This document shows positions 23,174 through 31,436 of a stretch of 64,000 bases of DNA, in pieces. The stretch's first letter is position 1; every line of letters starts with the position of its first letter. The translations under genes and the position numbers were made by a program. Under the pieces are notes generated by a model. The model was not told the origin of the DNA. It did no database searches and saw only the letters and a list, made by a program, of their open reading frames with translations. This stretch comes from an uncultured Agathobacter sp. (GTDB taxonomy: Bacteria; Bacillota; Clostridia; Lachnospirales; Lachnospiraceae), in contig CAKRCS010000003.1 in assembly GCA_934307695.1 (NCBI GenBank), forward strand, positions 1-64,000, written 5' to 3'.

Positions 23174-24892
23174 TTAACGAACTGCAAGCTCGCACATATA
23201 TCTTTCCTGTGCCTGCTCTTTTGACCACTCTAAGCAATCCTGATAGTAGTAAGCGTTTGCCTGCTCGATCATCTCTGCTACGATCTGGTCATATTCCTCG
23301 TCGCTCTCTGCATAAATTGCATTCCATGAGTATGTGGTGATGCACTTGGTTGTCTGTGTCCACTTGGTTGTGAACTCTTCATCCTTTGTTCCATTTACGA
23401 ATGTGGATGCCGGAGAAACCGTGTAGTTGCCGGAAGCCATGTACTCGTTGATGGTGTTGCATCCGGTGTAATCTCTCCAATCCTGATCGATATCACAGGT
23501 TGCAGGTGTCTGGTTGCTCTTCCAGTTCAGGTAGTTGTAGGTTTCACCATTAGAATCCGGGTTAACTGCATCAAGAGCCCAGGTAATGTTATTGATCTGG
23601 AGCATTCCGTCATGGAAGGTTCCCTGATATCCGGCATCAACCATAGAGGTTTCCTGATCAGCCTTGCACTTTGCGCCAAGCTCGGTAAAATACGTATTCT
23701 TGTCAGCATCGTAATCCCATGTAACACCCTGTGGACCATATTCCATTGTCATACGGCCTTCCGGTGTGGCAAGGTAGTTGATGATCTCCATGCAAAGCTC
23801 CGGATACTCGGTCTTAGCACCGATGCACCACAGACGGTTGCCGCCAAGAACGTCCATACCATAAACGATCGGTGAAGCGTTCTTTGGAGTAAGGGATCTC
23901 ATCATCTTTCCTTCTGCAAGATGCTCATCCGTATTGTAAAGCATGTATCCTGAGTAGTTGAAGATGGAGAAGAAGGTTCCGCCAGCCTGTACCTTCGGGC
24001 TCATCTCATCATAGGTCTGAGTCATGGAGTCCGGATCAAGCAGTCCGTTCTGGTATAACTGGTTGTAGAACTTTAAGCATCTTAAGTATGGTCCATCCTC
24101 CATCAGGCAGTCATAGTAATCACCGGTGTTCGGATCGTACAGACCGATTCCAAGTTCATCATATCCATAGTAAGCAGTCGCGGTAGACTTAACATACATT
24201 ACCATGTCGCCATCCCAATCCGGCCACAAAGAAGCAGCGTAGGTCGGCTTTCCGTTCTCATCCGTCGGGCAGATTTCCTTCATCTGCTTGAATACATCTA
24301 CTAAATCCTCAAGATCGTTTACTTCCGGATAACCAAGTTCCTTATAAAGATCCCAACGGATATCCCATGTATAGAAGAAGTCCTGTAAGTCGTTACTACT
24401 TGTTGCAACCGCATGACCAAATCCGTAGGTAGTTCCTCCGGAGTAGTCCGCATTATGCTCAAGTGCGTGGCTCATATTCTCCTTGATGTACGGGCCGTAA
24501 TCGGTGAGAAGATCATCCTCATTCCAGTCGTACAGAAGCCCTGCGCTGATTGCATTCTGATAATCGGTTCCGTTGTCACCGAATACAACAATGTCACCTA
24601 AGTCACCAGCCTCCATACGGGTCTGTAATGTGCCATTCAAATCCGGGATGATATTCAGTACAACGTTGAACTTTTCTTTTAAAATATCTGCTGACCATCC
24701 GGTCTGCTCGCCGGAATAGTTCGCCAACTGGCTGAATACCGTGATGGTGATCGGGTCATCCCCGTTGGATGCGCTGTCCCCACCATTGGAACCGCCATCA
24801 CCGTTGCTTCCGCAGCCAGCGGTAAGCCCAACCGCCATTGCTGTGCAGAGCGCGATCGGTAAAACTTTCTTTTTCAATGTCCTTAGCTTCAT
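23174..24892 (-). CDS. Sugar ABC transporter solute-binding lipoprotein (second)
   Basis: A 572-residue LplA-type substrate-binding lipoprotein. The signal peptide ends at lipobox LTAGC (Cys at about residue 27), followed by a Gly/Ser/Asn-rich tether (GSNGDGGSNGGDSASNGDD) that holds the domain off the membrane. Aromatic residues are abundant, as expected for an oligosaccharide binder. AGGAGG precedes ATG by 7 bases. It follows the LplC gene by 58 bases and is the cognate binding protein of the LplB-LplC permease. Confidence 0.93.
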   Translation of the reverse strand: MKLRTLKKKVLPIALCTAMAVGLTAGCGSNGDGGSNGGDSASNGDDPITITVFSQLANYSGEQTGWSADILKEKFNVVLNIIPDLNGTLQTRMEAGDLGDIVVFGDNGTDYQNAISAGLLYDWNEDDLLTDYGPYIKENMSHALEHNADYSGGTTYGFGHAVATSSNDLQDFFYTWDIRWDLYKELGYPEVNDLEDLVDVFKQMKEICPTDENGKPTYAASLWPDWDGDMVMYVKSTATAYYGYDELGIGLYDPNTGDYYDCLMEDGPYLRCLKFYNQLYQNGLLDPDSMTQTYDEMSPKVQAGGTFFSIFNYSGYMLYNTDEHLAEGKMMRSLTPKNASPIVYGMDVLGGNRLWCIGAKTEYPELCMEIINYLATPEGRMTMEYGPQGVTWDYDADKNTYFTELGAKCKADQETSMVDAGYQGTFHDGMLQINNITWALDAVNPDSNGETYNYLNWKSNQTPATCDIDQDWRDYTGCNTINEYMASGNYTVSPASTFVNGTKDEEFTTKWTQTTKCITTYSWNAIYAESDEEYDQIVAEMIEQANAYYYQDCLEWSKEQAQERYMCELAVR

Positions 24893-24950
24893 AAAAAATC
24901 CTCCTTTTATTCTACAATAGCTGCCATACCGGACGGCTATAATGTATTCA

Positions 24951-25916
24951 TTAACCCTTTACCGCACCTAACATGATACCTTTTTCAAAGTATCTCTGCA
25001 TGAATGGATATACCAGCAGAATCGGGATTACCGTAACCATGGAAATGGTGTACTTCAATACCTTGGTGTTCAAAAGTCCTGCTGCTGCAGCCGCCGCACC
25101 GGAACCACCGGCACTCATGATATTGCTTAAGTTTGAGCTTGTATTCAGGTAGATATATAATCTGTGCTGCAAGGTGTAAAGGTTCGGGCTGTTCTGCATC
25201 AGGATCAAAGAATCCGTAAATGAGTTCCAGTGTCCGACCGCACCGAAGATTGCGATTGTTGCAAGGATCGGCTTACACAGCGGCCAGATGATCTTGCGGA
25301 ATACCGTCAAGAATCCGGCACCATCCATAAATGCACTCTCCTCCAGCTCTGCTGGAATGGATTCGATGTAGGTCTTAACCAGAATGATGTTGTAAGGTGC
25401 CACGATGCCCGGAATGATATATGCCATAAAGTGATCCGTCAGACCAAGCATGGACATATTCAAATACCACGGGATCGTACCTGCGTTAAAGTACATTGTG
25501 ATTACAAGGAAACGATACCAGAACTTTCTGTGCCACATTTCCTGCTTGGTAACCAGATATCCGATCAATGCGGATGCGCCTACCATGAGTGCCGTTCCGA
25601 TCAATGTTCTTGCGATGGAAACGATAAATGCATTACCGAGGTCGGATACATTAAGCATCATGATGTAGTTCTGGATATTGAGTCCGTGCGGAATCAATGT
25701 GATCTGTCCTTTTCGTACCATGTCATTATCTGAGATCGTGTTGATAAACAGATAATAGAATGGGAACAGACAGCAAATTGTAAATATTCCGAAAAATGCG
25801 TAGTTGATGATATTGAACACATAATCCGAAGGTTTCTTTTTAATATGTGAAACATGATGCTTGTAGTAGGCTTTTTCTGCCTTTGCATCGAGTTTTTCCT
25901 GTTTTGTCATTGCCAT
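24951..25916 (-). CDS. Carbohydrate ABC transporter permease, LplC type
   Basis: A 321-residue inner-membrane permease with six hydrophobic segments. The cytoplasmic EAA loop reads LEESAFMDGAGFLTVFRKII (about 215-234), where the ATPase docks. The C-terminus MQRYFEKGIMLGAVKG is characteristic of LplC/YtcP proteins. The N-terminus has a charged 35-residue extension. GGAGG lies 8 bases before ATG, and the gene follows lplB by 12 bases. No ATPase is encoded here; such CUT1 transporters usually share a distant MsmK-type ATPase (known for the family). Confidence 0.93.
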   Translation of the reverse strand: MAMTKQEKLDAKAEKAYYKHHVSHIKKKPSDYVFNIINYAFFGIFTICCLFPFYYLFINTISDNDMVRKGQITLIPHGLNIQNYIMMLNVSDLGNAFIVSIARTLIGTALMVGASALIGYLVTKQEMWHRKFWYRFLVITMYFNAGTIPWYLNMSMLGLTDHFMAYIIPGIVAPYNIILVKTYIESIPAELEESAFMDGAGFLTVFRKIIWPLCKPILATIAIFGAVGHWNSFTDSLILMQNSPNLYTLQHRLYIYLNTSSNLSNIMSAGGSGAAAAAAGLLNTKVLKYTISMVTVIPILLVYPFMQRYFEKGIMLGAVKG

Positions 25917-25928
25917 GTCTGCACCTCC

Positions 25929-27380
25929 TTATACAATGCTCTCGCCACGAATTGCCTTGGAAATTCCGTTTGCAGCGAACAGTAAAATGACGCTGACGAT
26001 GGATTTTACCATACCGATTACCGTTGATAATGGAATGTTGCCGCTTCCGATACCCAACTGGTAAACATAAAGGTCAAGCACCTGCATGTATGAGGTATTC
26101 TGTGCGTTCTCGAATACGAGGTACTGATCCATACCATTGCTTAAGATATTGGCGATAGACATAAGAAGCATTACGCAGTATGTAGGGATAAGTCCCGGAA
26201 CTGTGACATGCCACATCTTCTGGAATCTTCCTGCGCCGTCAACCGTCGCTGCCTCGTAGAGCTGCTGGTCGATACCGGAAATTCCTGCGATGTAGATGAT
26301 CGCGCTCCAGCCGATTCCCTTCCAGGTTCCCCAGAGAAGCATCTTCAGCCAGATATGGGAGCTTCCCATCAGGTAGTTCGTACCACCATCGATAAGTCCG
26401 AGTGCTACGCCAGCGGTATTGATAAATCCGTCTGTTGAGAAGATTGCAAGTGCGATCGCATATACCAATACCCAGCTGATGAAGTTCGGAATCGTGGTAA
26501 AGGTCTGCACGAAACGGCGGAACCTTGTGTTCTTGATCTCATTTAAGAAGATTGCAAACGCCATCGGAAGCCAGCTTGTTATAATACCGAGTCCACTCAT
26601 TGCGAGGGTATTGCGAAGCACCCGGATCACATCGGCTCTTGTTGCTTTATTCTGGAACAAAGAGGTAAACCACTTGAATCCGACAAAGTTGTCAGATGAA
26701 AGTGTACCACCGGCATGATAATCGAAGAATGCATATCTCCAGCCATACAGCGGCAGATAAGCGAATACAAAGCAAAGCGCTGCAAATGGCAAGAAGATCA
26801 GGAACAGCTTGTATTTGGATTCCATCTCATATTTGCTTCCGGTTTCCGCTCTCGGAAGAAGAAGCTGAATCGCGACGGATGATACCAGCAGCAGAATGAC
26901 AAGAACCAAAAATACATACCAGCCATTCGGGAACATCGGTCCAACCTTTGCCGGCTTCTCTGTCAGTACGACCTGTGCGTGTGCAATACGGATCATTACG
27001 AGTCCGACAACGCCAAGTGCACCTCCGACGATGGCGAATGGATTACCGAGTCTCTTCATCTTGAGATTGCCAAGAGAAAGACATCCGCCAGCTCCCGCTG
27101 CCACGATTCCGATCAGCATGATCAGGGATGCGCAAAATACAAGTATCATTGTGTCCTGACCGACCCACCCCTTTGAAAGGGCTCTTCCCATTTCACCAGT
27201 AAGTGTTCCATAAGAAATGCCAGCCGTGAAAAGAGAAACGTTCTTGTTGATCAGTTCACAGATCCGCCCCGGATTCACTCCCGGGAAGAAGATCAGGATT
27301 GCCATAAGAAAGGCAACCGCCCGCTGAACATAGTAGATTTTGTCAGCAATCAATTCTTTGCCTTTTTTCTCTTCGTTCAT
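25929..27380 (-). CDS. LplB-type carbohydrate ABC permease with N-terminal membrane extension
   Basis: The C-terminal 290 residues are a normal LplB permease: six hydrophobic segments, NTLAMSGLGIITSWLPMAFA, and the EAA loop LYEAATVDGAGRFQKMWHV with following VPGL. Usual LplB proteins are near 300 residues; this one is 483. The extra N-terminal 190 residues contain four or five additional hydrophobic helices and no recognised motif. There is no stop or frameshift between the parts. The start at 27380 has GGAGG 5 bases upstream. It heads the lplB-lplC-binding protein operon. Confidence 0.9.
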   Translation of the reverse strand: MNEEKKGKELIADKIYYVQRAVAFLMAILIFFPGVNPGRICELINKNVSLFTAGISYGTLTGEMGRALSKGWVGQDTMILVFCASLIMLIGIVAAGAGGCLSLGNLKMKRLGNPFAIVGGALGVVGLVMIRIAHAQVVLTEKPAKVGPMFPNGWYVFLVLVILLLVSSVAIQLLLPRAETGSKYEMESKYKLFLIFLPFAALCFVFAYLPLYGWRYAFFDYHAGGTLSSDNFVGFKWFTSLFQNKATRADVIRVLRNTLAMSGLGIITSWLPMAFAIFLNEIKNTRFRRFVQTFTTIPNFISWVLVYAIALAIFSTDGFINTAGVALGLIDGGTNYLMGSSHIWLKMLLWGTWKGIGWSAIIYIAGISGIDQQLYEAATVDGAGRFQKMWHVTVPGLIPTYCVMLLMSIANILSNGMDQYLVFENAQNTSYMQVLDLYVYQLGIGSGNIPLSTVIGMVKSIVSVILLFAANGISKAIRGESIV

Positions 27381-27418
27381 ATTAACCTCCAATATTGCAA
27401 TTACTTATTACAGTACCT

Positions 27419-27485
27419 ATTATAACGAAGCCCTCCGAATATAAATACTTGAAAATTTTCACATAAAATACCCGACTTTTTGACA
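27419..27485 (-). promoter_or_regulatory. lplB promoter with candidate YesN operator
   Basis: On the minus strand TGTCAAA (27479-27485) and TGTGAAA (27457-27463) are direct repeats with a 22-bp period. After 32 bp comes a perfect -10 TATAAT (27419-27424). The -35 position (TATTTA) is poor, as expected for an activator-dependent promoter. Confidence 0.6.
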
Positions 27486-27500
27486 TAGCAGATCCGACAG

Positions 27501-27537
27501 AAAAAGGAGCGCAAAACAACTGTCTTGCGCTCCTTAA
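27501..27537 (-). terminator. Terminator after the surface-protein gene
   Basis: On the minus strand AAGGAGCGCAA (27525-27535) pairs with TTGCGCTCCTT (27504-27514), followed by TTTCTG. It isolates the surface-protein gene from the lplB operon. Confidence 0.85.
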
Positions 27538-27570
27538 GCTTCACGAAATTATCGCTTTCTTATTCCGAAA

Positions 27571-29478
27571 TTATTTTGTTTCTTTTTTCTTCTTGAGAAC
27601 AACAACTACACCAGCAGCTACTGCTACTACAACTACTACGATAACCACAACTACTACCGGGTTTACTCCGGAAGCGGATGCATCTGCACCGGTATCTATT
27701 GCAGAAACTTCATCAGTGTTATCTGTCTGTGTATCAGCAGGAGCAGCATCAGAAGCATTTGCATCATCTGCTGGAGCAGCATCTACATCGCCTGTTGCAT
27801 CCGGGTTGTCATAGTTGAATCCGGAAACCGTAAAGGTAATGTTGATATCTGTTACTGGAACATCATAGTATCCGATGGTTGCAACGTCGTCATTCCAGAT
27901 GTTCTGGATGAGCATGTTGAGGTAATCAACAGAATCAGGGCTGACGATTGGGTTAGTGGATACATCTCTTCCGTTGATGTTCAGCTTAATATCGGAGATT
28001 GTGATTGCTCCGGTATTCGGAATATCGGTAGAGATGAAGATCAGGTTCATGTAATCCTGTGATGCAAAGTCATCTGCTGCAAACTCGATGCCAGTTGCAG
28101 AGATCGTGTACGTTCCGTTACCATCAATCACGGTGTCGGTAAGAGTACCTGGGATTACGACAGCGTTGTTGCTTGCATCCCATCCGGTGATCTGATTGAA
28201 GTACTCAGTATCACGACCGTATGTAGCATCATCAAATGCGTTACGGAATGAGTATGATGGGGACTGGAATCCAATGTAAGCATTGTATTTTCCATCTAAA
28301 TCAACTTCAGCAGGGCCTGCTGCCTCTCCGGCATCTGTGCCACCTGCAGAAACGCCAAAGTTAGATACGGTAAAGGTTACTTCCATAGACTCTACCTTGA
28401 AGCCGCTTCCTGAAGAGGCATCTACATAATCACTGGAGAACAGGCATGCAGTTGCATCCATAAGATTGCCATCTGCGACACGCTGATCCGGATGGTTATC
28501 CTCGCCTGCGGTTGCAGTCTCATCCGGAGCATTCCACTCATTGTAAATATTAACACGGGTTGTTACGCCTGCGCCATCTGCAGAGCAGGTGTAGCTTGGT
28601 CCGGCAAGTTCTACATCCTCGCCGTTGATCTTGATGCTGTCTACGGTAAGTACACAAGCATTGCCCATAAGGAGCTCACCGTTCTCAACCTCCAAAGCGT
28701 TGAACTGAACAAGGCTCTGTCCCTCAGTTGCGTTCATGGATACGGTATAGGTTCCGTCTCCGGTAATCTCAGCGTCAACATATTCAGCCTCGAACTCGCT
28801 CCAGTCTGCATTGTTGATGTTTAAGTGAGCGATTGCAGGTCCTTCAACCTCAACTGCCGGCTCGTCAGAAGTCTCAGCAGCTGCTGCCTGGGTACCAAAT
28901 CCGCTTACAGTAAAGTTTACTTCGATAGACTCTACCTTGAAGCCGCTTGCAGATGAAGAATCTACATAGTCGCTGGAGAACAGACATGCAGTTGCATCCA
29001 TAAGGTTGCCTTCTGCGACACGCTGGTCAAGATGACCGTCATCTCCTGCTGTTGCGGTATCATCCGGTGCATTCCATTCATTGTAGATGTTTACACGGGT
29101 AGTTACACCTGTACCATCTGCAGAACAGGTATAGCTTGATCCGGCAAGTTCTACATCCTCGCCATTGATCTTGATGCTGTCTACAGTAAGAACACATCCG
29201 GTTCCAAGATAAGATTCACCGTTTACAACCTCAAGTGCGTTAAACTGTGCAAGCGACTGTCCCTCGGAAGCCACCATTCCTACAGTGTAGGAGCCGTCGC
29301 CTGTAATCTCGGCATTGGTCCACTCTGCGTCAAAATCACCCCAATCCGCATTGTTGATGTTGAGGTACGCTGTACCATCTGGCAAAGCAGATGCATCCTG
29401 TGCGCCGAATACTGTCAAAGAAGAAAGCATCATCGCGCCAGTGCATACAGCAGCTAACAACTTTTTGAACTTTTTCAT
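27571..29478 (-). CDS. Three-module secreted protein with C-terminal membrane anchor
   Basis: I do not recognise a named family. The 635-residue protein has a signal peptide (1 to about 25-31), two nearly identical modules with an exact 180-residue period (about 37-194 and 217-374), a third diverged module (about 398-553) sharing the pattern DGxGxYTxS, xDIKxNxxxxDV and ITFTVSGF, an acidic Asp/Ala/Thr linker (555-600), then a Val-rich transmembrane helix (607-628) and a Lys-rich tail. That topology displays the modules outside the cell. Predicted beta-rich modules in a glycan locus suggest carbohydrate capture (inference). AGGAGG precedes ATG. Flanked by terminators, it is a single-gene unit. 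Confidence 0.85.
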   Translation of the reverse strand: MKKFKKLLAAVCTGAMMLSSLTVFGAQDASALPDGTAYLNINNADWGDFDAEWTNAEITGDGSYTVGMVASEGQSLAQFNALEVVNGESYLGTGCVLTVDSIKINGEDVELAGSSYTCSADGTGVTTRVNIYNEWNAPDDTATAGDDGHLDQRVAEGNLMDATACLFSSDYVDSSSASGFKVESIEVNFTVSGFGTQAAAAETSDEPAVEVEGPAIAHLNINNADWSEFEAEYVDAEITGDGTYTVSMNATEGQSLVQFNALEVENGELLMGNACVLTVDSIKINGEDVELAGPSYTCSADGAGVTTRVNIYNEWNAPDETATAGEDNHPDQRVADGNLMDATACLFSSDYVDASSGSGFKVESMEVTFTVSNFGVSAGGTDAGEAAGPAEVDLDGKYNAYIGFQSPSYSFRNAFDDATYGRDTEYFNQITGWDASNNAVVIPGTLTDTVIDGNGTYTISATGIEFAADDFASQDYMNLIFISTDIPNTGAITISDIKLNINGRDVSTNPIVSPDSVDYLNMLIQNIWNDDVATIGYYDVPVTDINITFTVSGFNYDNPDATGDVDAAPADDANASDAAPADTQTDNTDEVSAIDTGADASASGVNPVVVVVIVVVVVAVAAGVVVVLKKKKETK

Positions 29479-29610
29479 AGTTCACCCTCCTGTTATAAAT
29501 GTAATTAACATAGTGCCAGTTTTTCTGACTACTTACATGATAATGGTTTTATTATTTCATAGAAACATGAATATTTTGACATATTTACCCTCAAAAATTC
29601 ATCTTACCAA

Positions 29611-29645
29611 CAAAAATTGGATGACTGCCTAAGCAGCCATCCAAT
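29611..29645 (-). terminator. Terminator after the yesM-like kinase gene
   Basis: On the minus strand ATTGGATGGCTGC pairs with GCAGTCATCCAAT around TTAG with one bulge, followed by TTTTTG. It ends the GH29-GH43-kinase transcript. Confidence 0.85.
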
Positions 29646-29654
29646 GTACAAAGG

Positions 29655-31436
29655 TCAATATAGAAGTATCGGCAGCCGGATCGTCACCTTCGTGCCGTGC
29701 CCCGGCGTGCTTTCTATGGTGACGCCATAGCTTTCGCCATATTGCAGCTTGATCCGCTGGTTGACATTGCAGATGCCAATGTGTGTGCGGTCAAGGTTGT
29801 CAAAATCGTTGAGATTGTGGATAACCTCCGCAAGCTTCTCCTCATCCATGCCGCATCCGTTGTCCGAGATCGTTATCCAAAGATGCGTCCGCACCTCCAC
29901 CCGGATCTGGATGATCCCGCCGCTCTCGCGGCTCTCCAGCCCATGAACAAAAGCGTTCTCAACAAACGGCTGCATCAGAAGCGGCATCATCTTAAGCGGC
30001 GCGATTTCTGCTTCATCCACCTGAATGTCATAAGAGATCCTGTCATGGAAACGATAATCCTGGATCTTCAGGTAATACTGCACCAGCTTAAGCTCCTCGC
30101 CCACCGGCTGCAGGCTGTCTCCCACCTGGATGTTATGCCGCATGATCTTTGCAAGCATCTTTGCCAACTCCTCGATCTCCGGCTGCTTCTTTACTCGCGC
30201 CTGCATACGGATTGTCTCAAGCGTATTGTACAAAAAGTGCGGATTGATCTGGCTTGCCAGCATCTTAAATTCAACTTCCTTCTGGCGGGTGTTGATCTGT
30301 TCCTTCTGCACCTGTTCCGCGACAACGCGGTCCATCAGCTCCTGAATATCCGAGATCATCACATTCAGATCCAGATAAAGCTCCGCGATCTCATCCTTGC
30401 CCTGCAGACGCTCCGCGATATGGAAATCACCGCCCGCCGCCTTGTGCATCTCGTTTTTGAACGCATTGATTCTCGCGCTGAATGAATTACTGAATACCAC
30501 AAGCATCGCCAGTGCGGCAAGGATACAGATGAACATCGGAACAAGGTTGCCAAACGCCGCCGCCGTCGCAAGCGCCGTAATCTGGCTGTACGGTTTGACG
30601 CTCACAACCGTATAAAAATCCTCCGCATACGCCGGGCGGATGCGAAGATACGATACCAGGCACTCCCTTCCCTGATACATCACCTTATCCGCAAAGGAAT
30701 CCTCGTCATGCTTCATCAGTATGGAAAATAGCTCATCGTAATTCGCATGTGTGTTGTTGCTGTGAACGATCATCGTGTCATCGTAAAAAAGGAAGGTATC
30801 CTCCTCCCGCGACGAAATGCTCAACTCCGAGCGCAGATTCTGCATGGAGATATATGCGATCCCGACGATTTTAAAATCTGATGTATACAGCATACGCGAC
30901 AGACATAGATTGTTTTTGTGTGTCAGTTTATCATACTGGTAGCTCCAATACGGACTTCCCGCGAGCTTCCTGGTCATCGGATACCAGTCACTGCTCTTAA
31001 CGGAAGCATCCGCGTATACGAAATGCTCATTCGGAACCAGACTGGTATTGTATGTGTATATCGTGATCGACGAAATATCCTGATAATAGCTTCGCACATA
31101 GTCCTCGATATTGTCGTGCTCCCGGTAATCGCGCACAATGTCCTCATAGTCCTCATACCTTGTGAATGCGATGTGTTCAATATCCTCATCAAAGTACAGC
31201 CTTTTGGACACTTCCTCTATGACCGAAATGCTCTCCTCCAGCGAACGCCCGATAACCGAAAGCTCTTCCACCGAATTATCCTTCGTCTGCTGGATCATCA
31301 GCGAGCGCACCGATGCGTACATATAAATATTAGCCAGCAGCAGTGGAAGTATGCCTCCCACCAGATAAAGCAGGAGCATTCGTTCCCGTAAACGAATGTT
31401 TCCAAATGCAGCCGATACCTTCTGAATCAGTTTCAT
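29655..31436 (-). CDS. YesM-like sensor histidine kinase
   Basis: A 593-residue membrane sensor. Two hydrophobic segments (about 20-42 and 290-315) enclose an extracellular dCache-like sensor, then a HAMP region (about 318-372), the His_kinase box with phospho-acceptor His400 (SQINPHFLYNTLE), and a HATPase domain with N box PFVENAFVHG and G box ISDNGCGMDEE. This architecture is the YesM partner of YesN regulators; the likely ligand is a xyloglucan-derived sugar (inference). Its ATG overlaps the GH43 stop by 4 bases (ATGA), tying kinase production to enzyme production. Confidence 0.93.
   Translation of the reverse strand: MKLIQKVSAAFGNIRLRERMLLLYLVGGILPLLLANIYMYASVRSLMIQQTKDNSVEELSVIGRSLEESISVIEEVSKRLYFDEDIEHIAFTRYEDYEDIVRDYREHDNIEDYVRSYYQDISSITIYTYNTSLVPNEHFVYADASVKSSDWYPMTRKLAGSPYWSYQYDKLTHKNNLCLSRMLYTSDFKIVGIAYISMQNLRSELSISSREEDTFLFYDDTMIVHSNNTHANYDELFSILMKHDEDSFADKVMYQGRECLVSYLRIRPAYAEDFYTVVSVKPYSQITALATAAAFGNLVPMFICILAALAMLVVFSNSFSARINAFKNEMHKAAGGDFHIAERLQGKDEIAELYLDLNVMISDIQELMDRVVAEQVQKEQINTRQKEVEFKMLASQINPHFLYNTLETIRMQARVKKQPEIEELAKMLAKIMRHNIQVGDSLQPVGEELKLVQYYLKIQDYRFHDRISYDIQVDEAEIAPLKMMPLLMQPFVENAFVHGLESRESGGIIQIRVEVRTHLWITISDNGCGMDEEKLAEVIHNLNDFDNLDRTHIGICNVNQRIKLQYGESYGVTIESTPGHGTKVTIRLPILLY

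Noticed and set aside
27593..27814. Thr-rich plus-strand frame
   Set aside because: It is the complement of the Val-rich transmembrane helix of the surface protein.
28300..29400. Direct repeats that could be taken for a CRISPR or tandem array
   Set aside because: They are a 540-base in-frame duplication of protein modules, not short repeats with spacers.
29479..29580. TGTCAAA/TATGAAA pair upstream of the surface-protein gene as a third YesN site
   Set aside because: The spacing (13 instead of 15-16) and the distance to a -10 do not match the two better sites.
29697..30485. Plus-strand open frame of 262 codons opposite the YesM-like kinase
   Set aside because: It is an antisense shadow; the kinase on the minus strand has all catalytic boxes.
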